DNA of 64,000 nucleotides from Symbiodinium natans (taxonomy: Eukaryota > Sar > Dinophyceae > Suessiales > Symbiodiniaceae): positions 266,501 to 330,500 of the forward strand of contig CAJNDS010002559.1 in NCBI GenBank assembly GCA_905221605.1, given 5' to 3'. The notes beneath the pieces are model-generated. The model was given only the letters and a program-made list of their open reading frames with translations. It searched no databases and had not been told where the DNA came from. This document shows, piece by piece, positions 21,101-30,453 of the stretch (positions are counted from its first letter, which is position 1; every line of letters begins with the position of its first letter). Made by a program: the position numbers and the translations under genes.

Positions 21101-21445
21101 TCCCTTCATCTGAAGTGCTGTGTGTTTCGTTTGCGAAAGCTCTTGGAGCATAACACAGCCATGTACCGCCCCACGACGAGTCAGCTCGCTCCAGGTCACG
21201 TCTTGGCACGACGTCTGGGGCAGGAGTTATGGACTTCTACAACGTGGCAGCAGTTCACGAAAGAAGTACGAGGGGAGCTTCCACTCAAGCAGCTTCGGGA
21301 TCAACACGCCAGCTCTCGGCGCAGGCTTGTTTTGCAGCAAGCCAAGGTAGCGAAGCGAAGGCTTGCCGGAAAGCAGAAGCCGCCTGCCAGTGCCAAGACG
21401 TATCGAAGCGCACGGTGTTTAATTTGCCACGAGCGTCAGGCGTGA
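9431..21445 (+). CDS. Giant multi-exon gene: transposon polyprotein
   Basis: My model has exons 9431-15164, 15281-15658, 15710-15924, 15996-16088, 16148-16253, 16324-16392, 16473-16867, 16946-18007, 18124-19723, 19780-19917 and 20115-21445. Each junction preserves phase. From 9548 to the TGA the exons sum to 11,004 nt, 3,667 residues plus stop, with no internal stop. Domains in order are three F-box-like/beta-sandwich/zinc modules, PD-(D/E)XK nuclease, SF3 helicase, family-A-like polymerase, cysteine peptidase, C2H2 finger and DDE transposase. The 1,889-codon frame appears to begin at a GTG (9548), but the frame is open further upstream to an acceptor at about 9430 (TTCTGACAG), so the true start lies upstream and was not found. 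The combination resembles self-synthesising transposons. That it is translated as one chain is inferred from splicing phases and repeated GG sites. Independent genes or alternative splicing are possible. Confidence 0.72.
9548..10453 (+). other. Module 1: F-box-like, beta-sandwich, zinc domain
   Basis: Begins with an F-box-like segment (LPSFFFSYQYLKNLAAVSKK...NWRDRTV), continues with a predicted beta-rich domain (GYQSQGPLAGCAAFNLELP, IYIGVREWH, HRIDIMWDQRFFQLSLDG) and ends with eight zinc ligands: C252, C255, C269, C272, C277, H280, C289 and C292 (residues counted from 9548). Spacing is C-x2-C-x13-C-x2-C-x4-C-x2-H-x8-C-x2-C, a RING/B-box-like cross-brace pattern. It ends at the DYVGG motif (10439-10453). 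F-box and RING-like domains usually recruit ubiquitin-ligase machinery. The assignment rests on motif reading only. Confidence 0.6.
10985..11944 (+). other. Module 2: F-box-like, beta-sandwich, zinc domain
   Basis: Second copy, starting with the clearest F-box-like motif (LPPEILDLILPQSYFSFEFL...ACSREFFN...SSWEQLDIDL, from residue 492). The beta-rich middle is diverged from module 1. The zinc ligands keep exactly the same spacing: C749, C752, C766, C769, C774, H777, C786 and C789. It ends at DYVGG (11930-11944). It is preceded by a roughly 175-residue segment, mostly predicted helical, between the GG motifs at 10439 and 10970. Confidence 0.6.
12149..13132 (+). other. Module 3: F-box-like, beta-sandwich, zinc domain
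   Basis: Third copy, with LPPEILSFLPTYVFDYRYLRAL...NWRGLDVVV, then GLYIGVKDWHGDK (close to IYIGVREWHVDK of module 1) and VQICWSHRIFQIALNG. The zinc ligands C1145, C1148, C1162, C1165, C1170, H1173, C1182 and C1185 have identical spacing. It ends at DYLGG (13118-13132). Modules 1 and 3 look closer to each other than to module 2. It is preceded by a short segment between the motifs at 11930 and 12134. Confidence 0.6.
13511..14230 (+). other. PD-(D/E)XK nuclease domain with QxxxY motif
   Basis: A RecB/Cas4/lambda-exonuclease-like core. In order there is GTWTHLKIE (His at 13778), AGCIDFA (Asp at 13940), LFDWKRSK with the D-x-K signature (Asp 13982, Lys 13988) and LQLNIYAYLIEKYY, in which Q-L-N-I-Y fits the QxxxY motif of Cas4/RecB-type enzymes. 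All expected metal-binding residues are present, so it is probably active on DNA ends. The domain lies between the GG motifs at 13253 and 14300, a segment of about 345 residues, typical for this fold with its N-terminal extension. In a replicating transposon it could process ends or replication intermediates (inference). Confidence 0.78.
15281..16867 (+). CDS. Polyprotein exons: SF3/D5-type helicase
   Basis: Six short exons. The N-terminal part (15281-15924) looks like a D5-N-type lead-in (LHGACPDHVMDRVTKFY). Exon 15996-16088 holds the P-loop-like GLSSGGVGQS, exon 16148-16253 holds DPNIWYNEDEMRKQVEQLNG, and exon 16324-16392 gives GQETPGTNRRLREDLYKKF after joining CFILT. Exon 16473-16867 continues ISGRKPYGLRTRMI...KRLEANRIFSIANV and RRAFVFRMMARFEDP. 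The order P-loop, acidic motif, 'E-P' motif, 'K..SG..I..R' and Asn sensor is that of SF3 helicases of D5/poxvirus/phage-P4 type. The P-loop Lys is replaced by Gln, which is unusual. Introns are 59-80 nt here. Exon borders at 15658/15710 are the least certain. Confidence 0.68.
16254..16323 (+). other. GC-AG intron in helicase region
   Basis: Donor ACAG followed by GCAAGT, a textbook GC donor, and acceptor CATCCTGCAG followed by GCC. Removing these 70 nt joins CFILT to GQETPGTNRR, restoring the conserved 'TGQE' helicase motif. Reading through gives a stop within 120 nt. Confidence 0.75.
16946..18600 (+). CDS. Polyprotein exons: TV-Pol/family-A-like DNA polymerase
   Basis: Exon 16946-18007 plus the start of exon 18124-19723. 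Three motifs fit superfamily-A polymerases of the transposon/virus (TV-Pol) type. Motif A is VDLDICNALFTIMHQLL (Asp codons 17852 and 17858). Motif B is GKQLLIKVFYGGAIP (Lys/Tyr-Gly-Gly, 18130-18174). Motif C is LSLHYDGVRV (Asp 18418). The joining intron 18008-18123 is inferred from phase: GAG/GAC at the junction gives HLSE-DSGKQ. The position right after an SF3 helicase matches the helicase-polymerase pairing known for TV-Pols of virophages and mobile elements. The N-terminal part of the exon has a basic segment (KRRRTGKSR). No 3'-5' exonuclease domain is evident. Distant similarity, so the family call is tentative. Confidence 0.55.
18601..19723 (+). CDS. Polyprotein exon: cysteine-peptidase-like domain and C2H2 finger
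   Basis: The first part carries a Cys...His...Asp series typical of papain-fold peptidases. It reads AGNCIPAAVALLL (Cys 18628-18630), then DYVLHLEHQGKPHCVAMSV (His 18835-18837) and GRVVVQDVPQ (Asp 18883-18885). The GNC turn resembles OTU enzymes, though the usual preceding Asp-Gly is absent. An acidic linker follows (DPIEVMSEDEGPES, 19147-19200). Then comes a C2H2 zinc finger, CPFCPWRCF...HHVRRHH (about 19355-19425), and a basic segment (HVKRRTRAS). The peptidase is the natural candidate to cut the GG motifs of the same chain, which is an inference. The exon probably ends at 19723 with a GC donor. Confidence 0.5.
19724..19779 (+). other. Short GC-AG intron before transposase exon
   Basis: Donor ACTG followed by GCAAAT and acceptor GCTCCCCAG followed by GAC; length 56 nt. 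It bypasses the TAG at 19735-19737 and joins LHLVTG to PCYARQDAIAAL in phase. No GT donor nearby gives the right phase. Confidence 0.6.
19780..21445 (+). CDS. Polyprotein exons: DDE transposase domain
   Basis: Exon 19780-19917 reads PCYARQDAIAAL...KASVCTG and joins 20115, giving HSKSWWPIVEDVF in phase. The catalytic core shows three acidic positions. The first Asp is in YLSVDGTVK (20237), the second in LATDAPSPHL (20486). After it comes LCLDPVHL (C-x-D-x2-H, 20549-20566), like the C-x2-H/D-x2-H insert of MULE- and KDZ-type transposases. A Glu in SNEALHAEM (21041) is the third. The helical segment before Glu is long, as in MULE-like enzymes. The C-terminus is basic and ends with a C-x2-C pair (CLICHE). 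Superfamily assignment beyond 'DDE, MULE/KDZ-like' is not possible by eye. All three acidic residues are present and the frame is intact, which suggests an active or recently active enzyme. Confidence 0.62.
19918..20114 (+). other. GT-AG intron with polypurine tract
   Basis: Donor ACGG followed by GTGAGTGAG and acceptor CTCCTGCCAG followed by GAC; length 197 nt. Removing it gives VCTG-HSKSWW in phase. It contains a GA-rich run (about 19943-19980). An ATG at 20063 that opens the downstream frame lies inside this intron and is therefore not the likely start. Confidence 0.6.
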
Positions 21446-21453
21446 TACGCGCA

Positions 21454-21472
21454 GGAGTCGCGAAACGACTCC
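21454..21472 (+). other. Perfect stem-loop just after the stop codon
   Basis: GGAGTCG, a five-base CGAAA loop, then CGACTCC: a 7-bp perfect stem starting 8 nt after the TGA of the polyprotein gene. It could be a 3'-end or processing signal, or part of an element terminus. Function unknown. Confidence 0.4.
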
Positions 21473-22316
21473 AGCCAGCTATCGTGTCATGATTCTCTGG
21501 AGATCGGAGAGGGGACCAGACAGGTTTATTATTATTAATCATGTACAGGCGCGCGTCTACCAAGACTTATTCAGATTGCGAAGCACATGTAAAGAACGCA
21601 GGTTAATTATGGAGCAGTTGTTTTGTGACACGGACTGACAACAAGAGGTCAGCTTATTTGTGTCGTGACGCAAAGAGGTGAAATCCCAAAATGCTGCTCA
21701 TGGCGCTGCTGATGCTGCTTCCTCTGAGGTTTTTAGCTCCACAGATCCGGGATTGCGCTTATACACCGTGAGGTAGCACTACTTGAATCTTAGAACTTCA
21801 CTTCTCGCCCACTTTGCCCAAACAGCATTGACTTCAGCCGTAGAGTGAACGCGTTGTGTTTGAACCTCTCAACTGGCTTTCTTTACCCCTACACAGAAAA
21901 CATAAGAATCTCTTTGTCAGACCTGCTCACTGGCACTCTCGTGTGGGACATCTGTCACTCACCCTCGCTTGCAGCCTTCTAGCGCAGAAAAAAGCCGTTG
22001 CTTTTCATGCGTGGGTTGCCTTGTCATAGCAGATGGGATGATCTCGGCCGAGCGCACAAGGCCCTTGCTGCCTAGTTAGGACAGTTCGGATCGCCGCCGC
22101 TTGCCCAGGAAAATCATAGCTGCTACAGGGAAACGCATTTCAACACTGCCGAGGCTTGTGAGAAGCACAGCGTCGTGTTTGTTCCTTTGGTTGGCCCGCG
22201 GTCCAAATAACGGAGAAGCCGTCGAAAAGGAATTCCCTTTCGTAGTCAGAGCCGCATGTCCACAAGAGAGTTTCAAGCGGTGTGCTCTGAGCTGTGTTAA
22301 CACGTCTGCAACAGCC
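21473..22316. other. Unique DNA downstream of the polyprotein gene
   Basis: No recognisable gene or repeat. If the polyprotein belongs to a transposon, the right end should lie here or in the minisatellite that follows. I could not find a terminal inverted repeat by eye. Confidence 0.45.
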
Positions 22317-23670
22317 ACGATTTGCTTATCCTCAACCGGAATGGGGGCCAGGCGCTTGGTTCGGCCGCCACGTTTGCTTAGGGGGCCAGGTGCTTGGTTC
22401 AGCCGCCATGTTTGCTTATCCTCAACCTGAATGGGTCTGAATGGGGGCCAGGTGCACGCAGCCGCCACGGTGCTTATCCTCAGCCCGAAGGGGGGTTCAG
22501 GTGCTTGGCGCAGCCAGCCAGGTTCATCTTCGATGCCCTCGAACATTCTCGAACCGTCGGGTGCCTTTGAGTGGTTGTGCATTGCTTGGCTTTGTGGGGT
22601 CTTCTAGGCTTTGGGTTCTAGGCGGGGTTAACCGGCGGACACCGGATCACAGGCTTCTATTTAGACACGTCCGCCACTAGTATTAGGAGGGGTGCGGTGA
22701 GCTCCGGAGAGGCTTTGGGAGGCAGGTTCTAGGCGTGGGCCCGCGGGGGGTCGCACGATAGGCTTTGGGTTCTAGGCGTGGGCCCGTGAGGGTCGCACGA
22801 TAGGCTTTGGGGATATAGGCTTTTGGGTCTTACAAGCGTGGGCCCAAGTGGGTCGCACGATAGGCTTTAAGGGCTTAGGAGCGTGCTGCTGGGGTGCCTT
22901 TTTATCCTCAACCTGAATGGGGTGCAGCCGGCATGTTTGCTTCGTGCAGCCGCCGCGTTTGCTTATCCTCAACCTGAATGGGTCTGAATGGGGGCCAGGT
23001 GCACATCCTCAGCCGGAAGGGGGGTTCAGGTGCTTGGTGCAGCCAGCCAGGTTCATCTTCGATGCCCTCGAACATTCTCGAACCGTCGGGGGCCTTTGAG
23101 TGGTTGTGCATTGCTTGGCTTTGTGGGGTCTTCTAGGCTTTGGGTTCTAGGCGGGGTTAACCGGCGGACACCGGATCACAGGCTTCTATTTAGACACGTC
23201 CGCCACTAGTATTAGGAGGGGTGCGGTGAGCTCCGGAGAGGCTTTGGGGGGCAGGTTCTAGGCGTGGGCCCGCGGGGGGTCGCACGATAGGCTTTGGGTT
23301 CTAGGCGTGGGCCCGTGAGGGTCGCACGATAGGCTTTGGGGATATAGGCTTTTGGGTCTTATAAGCGTGGGCCCAAGTGGGTCGCACGATAGGCTTTAGG
23401 GGCTTAGGAGCGTGCTGCTGGGGTGCCTTTTTATCCTCAACCTGAATGGGGTGCAGCCGGCATGTTTGCTTCGTGCAGCCGCCACGTTTGCTTATCCTCA
23501 ACCTGAATGGGTCTGAATGGGGGCCAGGTGCACATCCTCAGCCGGAACGGGGTGCAGCCGCCACGGTGCTTATCCTCAACCTGAATGGGGGCCAGGTGCT
23601 TGGTGCAGCCGCCACGTTTGCTTATCTCCAACCTGAATGGGTGTCAGGTGCTTCGCGTGCAGCTCGAAAG
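22317..23670. repeat. Minisatellite with 529-bp tandem duplication
   Basis: Short unit of about 50 bp around CTTATCCTCAACCTGAATGG and CAGCCGCCACGTTTG, occurring near 22325-22510, 22900-23060 and 23430-23660. A second unit (TAGGCTTTGGGTTCTAGGCG, GTGGGCCCGTGAGGGTCGCA) lies between them. The whole block is duplicated: 22481-23009 and 23010-23538 are nearly identical 529-bp direct copies, and a third start at 23539 diverges quickly. The ORFs at 22441-22680 and 22988-23209 and the minus ORFs at 22772-22972 and 23301-23501 are the same repeat read twice. Confidence 0.9.
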
Positions 23671-24025
23671 GCTTAAGAATCAGACCGTTTGCGAAGACGA
23701 GTGTGTTGCCAGCACACTGGGTGCTTCTTGGTGGTGCGTCTGCCAGCACGCTGAGTGCTGTTTGCAAAGCAAAGAATCAAGAGGGGCGGAGTCAGAATGC
23801 AGTCAGTCAAGGGCAGACGCCGTCTGCTGCCAGTGTAGCTTGCGTAGTAGCATAGTTTTGTCCTAGGTGCATTCTGTTTAAGGGGATAACGCCACTATTG
23901 AAAAACCTTCCAAACATGCTGTCCGAGGCCGCAGCCCGAAAAGGGAAATCACAATGCGGTTCCCCGCCCCCGTCTTGGGAGGGGGGCGGCAACCGGGGCA
24001 GCGGCGTAGTTTTTAGCGCACTAGT
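23671..24025. other. Unique DNA, no gene seen
   Basis: Balanced composition; short ORFs only; no motif recognised. Confidence 0.4.
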
Positions 24026-24064
24026 ACTGCTACTACTGCGACGACGACGATGACAACGACTACG

Positions 24065-24118
<54 letters not shown>

Positions 24119-24120
24119 GC
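24026..24120. repeat. (TAC)n / (GAC)n microsatellite
   Basis: Run of CTACTACTACTAC with interspersed GACGACGA and GACAACGAC triplets. The minus-strand ORF at 23807-24280 is a polyserine artefact of this run. Confidence 0.95.
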
Positions 24121-25080
24121 TACCCTCCCCGTCGTCTCTAACATACCCAGTCCCTCTTAGTCCCTCCCAGGCACCATTCTGTTTTTGTTTGGGGGCGGTT
24201 GGGTGCCAATGATATTCCCAGCCAAACAACCTCCAAATCTTGCGCAAGACTGGCGCGAGAAACTCGCAACGTTGGCTCAAGCCTTGGGTTCAACACAGAA
24301 TATATCGCCTGCCTCATGACCTCTCACCCGAATCTCACGCGTGGTTTTGGTGAGACTGCTTGTGAGGGTGTGCGCGCAGAAAAGCAGCCCTGGGGCCAGA
24401 TCTTCTCAGCAAGTAGGCCGGCGTAGGAGTAAAAGTGTCAGCAAGAGTCGTTGTTGTAGTATAGTAGTAGTTCTTTCTTGGGCTTGGGCTGGTACTGAGT
24501 GACCGCCTTGTTCACCCGTCACACCTTGCTACCTTATCCTCACAACTCAAGACCCTGACTCACTCTCTCGATCCCCAACATGAAATTCCGTTCATGACAA
24601 ATCATCAGTCAAAAACCATTTTGAACCTGGGCTGGAGAACGAAGGATTGGCATTAGGATTCATGATGCTAGCTTTGTTTCTAGACACTAGCTCTTTAGAA
24701 CCCAGTCTTTTGGAAATAGTATCATGAAGGTACGGGCGTTAACAGTTTTGAGCGGTGTATTATGGGGGTCTGAGGTTGGGCTTATTTTCACCATAAGACT
24801 CATGCGTAGTAGTCGTCGTTCTAGAGAAGTAGTGGCAGTAGTAGTAGTAGTAGTAGTAGTAGTAGCAGCAGTAGTAGTAAGCAAATTAAACACCAGTAGG
24901 CGTTTGCCCGCGCGCGCGCGCGCGTCCAAATGTACCCTATTATTCCGTGCCACGGGGGGGGGGGGTAGGATTAAGGCCTACTGTGCACCACATATGTGTA
25001 TGAAAAATATAGGGGCCCATACTGGAAACCCTCGAATAGAAGACCCTCCCGAGACACTCGCGTAGAACACCCCAAAGTTG
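24121..25080. repeat. Unique DNA with short (GTA)n, (CG)n and G-tract repeats
   Basis: Contains a (GTA)n run at about 24832-24882, (CG)n at 24909-24923 and a G tract at 24955-24965. No gene is supported. The ORFs through the GTA run encode polyvaline or polythreonine. Confidence 0.7.
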
Positions 25081-25550
25081 GCAATTGAAAGCCAAAGCCT
25101 AAAGCCTAAAGCCTCAAGCCTCATAAAGCCTAAACCCAAAACCCTACGCTTCCGGGGAACTAGTTCTTGTGTCCGTCAGGATTCTAGTATGTTCGAGTAA
25201 CCGATTTCTTGATTTCTCCTGTAACCGTGGAATCACAGGCTTACACTTTCCTATTCCTACTAAGTAAGGAAATCCAAAAAGTTAAAGTTCAGTTATTGGC
25301 TGAGTAAGATTTCTTATAGGTGCCTGGACGTAGAGGGCAAGCACTCCCCTAAACCCTAAACCCTAAATCCTAAAGCCTAAAGCCTAAAGCCTAAACCCCA
25401 AACCCTAAACCCTAAACCCTAAGCACTGTCCTCTGCACTCATGGCCGCCGCAGCTGGCGACGTTCTTGCCTGCTGCTGCTGTTGCACCTCCGTCCAGTCG
25501 ACATGGATTCTGAGGTTCAACGAACTACTAGGATGGCCCTTGAAGCCGGG

Positions 25551-25613
25551 ATTAGGGTTTAGGGTTTAGGGTTTAGGGTTTAGGGTTTAGGGTTTAGGGT
25601 TTAGGGTTTAGGG
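25551..25613 (+). repeat. TTTAGGG array
   Basis: Nine perfect tandem units, the first long array of the region. Confidence 0.95.
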
Positions 25614-26392
25614 TGAATGCGATTCTAAAATGTCCCAAAGGCCTACCGAGACTGCATGGTTCAGGGCTCAGCGGGTTGGGGATCTTTTTCCAAGGGCCGG
25701 ACACTCCAAACTCCAAAGCTCAAAGCCCGACCTTCGGTTTGCAGTCCACAAGCCCTCATCTTAGTTGCTGAGTTCATAAGCCCCCAAAAAAGTGTACAGT
25801 TTCAGTTCTATAGGGGAGTATAGCATCCCAAACATGTAAAGTGTGCTCACTCAGCTCCTGAGTCATCCTAAACCGTAACTCTCGACCGTAAACCCTGAAC
25901 CCTAAATCCTAAACCCTAAGCCCTATTGAACCCTAAACCCTGAGAGTGCAAGCTAGCCCCTGATGAACCACTCAATGGTGTTCTGTCAATCAGTTCTAGG
26001 GTTCAAAGTTCAGATTTAGGTCTAGGCTTGTGGGTTTAGGGCTTTGCACCGGGGGACAAGCGCAGACAAGCGCGCGCACGTTCGCAACATTGCTCGTATC
26101 CCCCTGATCCCGACACCTCGAGCCTGCAACAGCGCGCCCGCCCTCCTCTCCCCAAAGAAGCCCTAAACCCTAAACCCTAAACCGTTAAACCATTAAACCC
26201 GAAACCCGAAACCCTAAATCCTAAACCCGAAACCCAGAACCCTACTCAGTAGGGTGTGGAAATTAGGGCTGTAGGCGTGTCAAGGTTGCTAGTAAAGTGT
26301 CGACCGCGCGGCCTTGCTCAGTAAACTCTGCCATCCCTCAGGCCAACAAGCCAACACAAGCCTGTTTTGACCCCAAACTTCATGAAGAATCA

Positions 26393-26457
26393 GCCCTAAA
26401 CCCTAAACCCTAAACCCTAAACCCTAAACCCTAAACCCTAAACCCTAAACCCTAAAC
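26393..26457 (-). repeat. CCCTAAA array
   Basis: About nine perfect units in opposite orientation to the array at 25551. Confidence 0.95.
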
Positions 26458-28013
26458 TTTTCAACCCTAAACCCTAAACCCCAAACCCTAAACCCTACAG
26501 TAAACCCGAAACCCAAAGATCCCAAATCCTGCCTTCTGCAGCTCCTCCAGCAGATTCCGCGCGCTGTAGGGCTTGCGTGGTGGCCACTTGGTCACGGTCA
26601 GCCTGTCAAGGAGCTCCTGACGGCGGGGTTTTGGGGTTTAGGGTTTAGGGTTTAGGGTTTAGGGTTAAGGTTTTAGGGTTTAGGGTTAGCCAGATGCCAC
26701 CCCAAAAACACATTTGAACCCCAACAGGGGGTAACCAACTATACCTGGACAACCGTGAATGAGACGAGTACCAACAATGAAGGCATACATGTTCCTTCTT
26801 GCAGCGTGACTACAGAAAGATACTCTGCTCTGCCCCAAACTTGCTTGTACCCGATGCGTACCAAACCCTGAGCCGGAGTCCTGCAATGTGGGTTTAGGGT
26901 TTAGGAGTTCAAGGCTCGGGGGCTAGGGCTTCAGGAACAGCATCCACCTCCAACCCCCCAGCAAAATCGACTGGTTCTTAGTAAGCACTTCATTTCAAAC
27001 CTCGTGCCCCTGCCCAGACACTCCACACTTCCTAGGAGACGGCTTGGGATGTTCGCGTATTAGGTGCCCCACAATATCCCTTCCTTAAAGGGTTTTGTAA
27101 GGGGGATCTGCGGTATTCCCCAGTTCCTTGCTATGAATGTGCGAGAACAAACAGAACTCCTGGGGCAGCTAATGGTTTGGTTTAGGGTTAGTTTAGGGTT
27201 TGGGGTGCGGGGGTTAGGGTTTTAGGGCTTTAGGGTTCAAGTTGAATGGTAGAACAAGATGTATCCCCAAACCCTCAACCCTACACCCTACACCCTACAC
27301 CCTAAACCGCAAAAAGGCTTCTTATGGGTGCGGGGGCCTAGGGAAGTCGAGGGAGACTCAGGCGGGCAACGTTTCTGATACTTGTTTCCCCGTAGCCTCA
27401 GACTCTCCATCTTTTAAGAAAAACACCTTTTTGACCCTTGGTTCAGGGTTTAGGGTGTAGGGTTTAGGGTATCCTAAACCCTAAACCCTAAACCCTAAAC
27501 CCTGAACCCTAAACCCTAAACCCTAAACCCTAAAACCCTAAACCCTAAACCCTAAAAACTAAACCCTAAACCCTAGGCGCATCCTTGGCTCGACTTCGAG
27601 ACAGCTTCGGTGCGGAGGAAGCACGCCAGGGGGGAGGACCTCGAGAATCTGCAGATTTAGGGTTTAGGGTTTAGGGTTTGTTGAGGCGCTTGCGGTCTCA
27701 AAGCCTCAACCCTAGACCCGAAACTCTGCTTACACCCTGCTTCACCCTTTTTCTGAAGGTCCCTGATCGTATGTAAGGGTCTCTTACATTGACGGAGCCG
27801 CGTCCGAACCTCGAACCGCGTGTGTGTTGAGTTTCAGGCTTCGGCCTAGGGTCCGGGCTTAGGTTTAGGATATTAACATTGAGGGTTTACGGGTTTAAGG
27901 TCTATGTTTGGGTTTTGGGCTTTGGGTTACACCCTAAACCCTAAACCCTCAACCCTAAAGCCTAAAGCCTAAACCCTAAACTCTGAACCCTAAACCCTAA
28001 ACCCTAAACTCTA

Positions 28014-28082
28014 AACCCTAACCCTAAACCCTAAACCCTAAACCCTAAACCCTAAACCCTAAACCCTAAACCCTAAACCCTA
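28014..28082 (-). repeat. CCCTAAA array
   Basis: About nine units, the end of a longer degenerate stretch that starts near 27932. Confidence 0.95.
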
Positions 28083-28369
28083 CCTGAATAAAGCATAAAG
28101 CCTCCAAACACTGTAGTCGTCCATGACCCGACTCACAGGTCCCCTTTCGGGTAGCTGTCCGGCGATTTGCGTCTGAAGCAACAGGGTTCAGGGTTCAGGG
28201 TTTAGGGTTTAGGGGTAACAGAAAAGGATCCGAGACCACCAAAAGTACTCCTAACTGACACAAAAGTCGGATGAAGGGTCGTGGCGGGCGGGGGGGGGGG
28301 GGTTCAGGCAGGAGGGGGCATGAGCTGTTGGCCTATGGTTAGGGTTTAGAGTTTAGAGTCTAGGCTTTA

Positions 28370-28440
28370 GGGTTTAGGGTTTAGGGTTTAGGGTTTAGGG
28401 TTTAGGGTTTAGGGTTTAGGGTTTAGGGTTTAGGGTTTGG
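28370..28440 (+). repeat. TTTAGGG array
   Basis: About ten perfect units, grading into TTTGGGG and TTTAGAG variants at the edges. Confidence 0.95.
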
Positions 28441-28605
28441 GGTTTGGGGCTTAGGGTTTAGGGGTTGCTCGGATGTCCTTGTAGGGCTTATAGGGTCTTA
28501 GGGTTCTTCTCTACGAGGCCACCAAATCGGCGTGACCCTAAAAGGCCTTGCGCACCCCCCAAGCAACTTCGAGCCTAGAACTCTGCATGATTTTGAGGGC
28601 TATAT

Positions 28606-28706
28606 GGGTGGCTGTCAAAATGATGATCCCTTTTGGGGTACCCTGAATATTAGGCGCCGTATTCGAAAAGGGATCTAAAAAGGGACCATCATTTTGACAA
28701 CCACCC
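28606..28706. mobile_element. MITE-like palindrome, family A
   Basis: Ends GGGTGGCTGTCAAAATGATG and, inverted at the right, CATCATTTTGACAACCACCC. The next bases (ATCCCTTTT / AAAAAGGGA) also pair, and ATAT lies next to both ends as a possible target duplication. 101 bp, non-coding. The minus ORF across it is a shadow. Confidence 0.75.
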
Positions 28707-29706
28707 AATATCATCAAGGGCTCTACGCTAATTACTAATTTCACATCTGGTTCGGGTTCAAGATAAAACCCACGGGTCACAAAAACCTTACTTCTTGAAG
28801 CTTAAACTCTCCTCAGCCCTAAACCCTTAAACCCTAAACTTCTGTTTTCCCTGCTAGCGCTTTCTGACATGACGTGGCCTTCTGTGCTTTGACAGACGGG
28901 CCAGCGGCCCTGCTTTTCTTCAGGGCTCAAGGTTTAAGGCTTAGGAACATAAATTTAGGAATTCAGGTCTAGGAATTTAAGGTCTAAGAATGTACGGTTT
29001 TGAGTATAGGGTTTAGGAATGACAGCCCTGGCAGTGGAGGCTCCAAGCGATCAGAAGCGAACCATGCCTGGGCAAACTTGATTTCGGGGCTTGGGGACGA
29101 ACGTTTGCATTTACCTATAGGGTTAGGGTTATGGGTTTAGGGTTTGGGGTTTAGGGTTTAGGGTTTAGGGTCCCCGACCTGTACCTAGAGTAACTTACGT
29201 ACCCTACAGAAGGAAAGCGCATGGTTACATCGGGGTTTGGGGTTGAGAGTACATGAAAAAACCTGACAAACAAGTATCATGAGAAGTGGTGAGGGCTCTG
29301 CCAAATTTGAGGGTTTACGAAAACAAGGGGCCCCTAATATAGTCCCCCAACTAGTAGGATTCCAGTATGGTAAGGCCGCCCAACAGATCGTAAACCCCCC
29401 CATGTCTTGTGCTAATGGTTGCACAACAGGGTGCCTAAAGGTTGGCGGGGATGCCCACCTGCAGGATCGGAGGACTTACAAGTACCCTCAAAGTAACCTA
29501 GGCTTAAAAAGGGTACCTTTTTGGCTTAGAGGGGTTTATAAGGGAACCTAAACCCCAAAATAAAGGGAATAAGGGTACTACTGGGCATCCTAGGACTTGC
29601 AGGTACCCTCAAAGGGACCCTAAGTGGGAATGTCGTGCATAAACACCCTCTTACAGCCCCTTCAAGCAATCGTCGTTCTCTTGTTAGGCGCTAAGCTAAG
29701 CCCTGA

Positions 29707-29776
29707 GGGTTTAGGGTTTAGGGTTTAGGGTTTAGGGTTTAGGGTTTAGGGTTTAGGGTTTAGGGTTTAGGGTTTA
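29707..29776 (+). repeat. TTTAGGG array
   Basis: About ten units. Confidence 0.95.
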
Positions 29777-30134
29777 CGGTTTGGGAGGTTCCTCGTGGTT
29801 TGGGGGCCCCTTTTTTGTGGGAGAGACCCAGGTTTGCAACCTGCTTGGACAGGGAACCCTGCCTCCCAGACATCGACTAAGCACCGCCCCTGGGCCCTTG
29901 CAAGGGAAGCTAAACCCTAAAACAGGGAGTAAGGGCCTACGCTGGGTCCTAGCCCTTAACCCTAAACCCTAAACCCTGAAACCCTAAACCCCAAACCCTG
30001 CCGTGGTCCTGCAACCCTCTTCCCACAAAAAAAGGGAACCTATATTAGGACCTAGATTGGTAACCCTTGGAACTGCTTCACCTGAGCCGAATGACATGTC
30101 CAAAAAACCTCGGGGTTTAGTGTGTCGGGCTTGG

Positions 30135-30217
30135 GGTGTAGGGTTTAGGGTTTAGGGTTTAGGGTTTAGGGTTTAGGGTTTAGGGTTTAGGGTTTAGGGT
30201 TTAGGGTTCAGGGTTTA
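30135..30217 (+). repeat. TTTAGGG array
   Basis: About eleven units, with a TTCAGGG variant at the right end. Confidence 0.95.
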
Positions 30218-30337
30218 GAGCAACAAGCACCTCACAGAACCTGGGCCGAGGTTCTCTTCTCCGCAGGATGGCTGCGCCAGGCACGGACACCTTGGGGGTG
30301 GCCCGTGTTGCCCTCCCTGAATCTTACTGTTGGTTTG

Positions 30338-30453
30338 GGGTTTAGGGTTTAGGGTTTAGGGTTTAGGGTTTAGGGTTTAGGGTTTAGGGTTTAGGGTTTA
30401 GGGTTTAGGGTTTAGGGTTTAGGGTTTAGGGTTTAGGGTTTAGGGTTTAGGGT
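30338..30453 (+). repeat. Long TTTAGGG array
   Basis: About sixteen perfect units, one of the longest uninterrupted arrays of the window. Confidence 0.95.

Noticed and set aside
23807-24280. 157-codon minus-strand ORF
   Set aside because: Its core is polyserine from the trinucleotide microsatellite.
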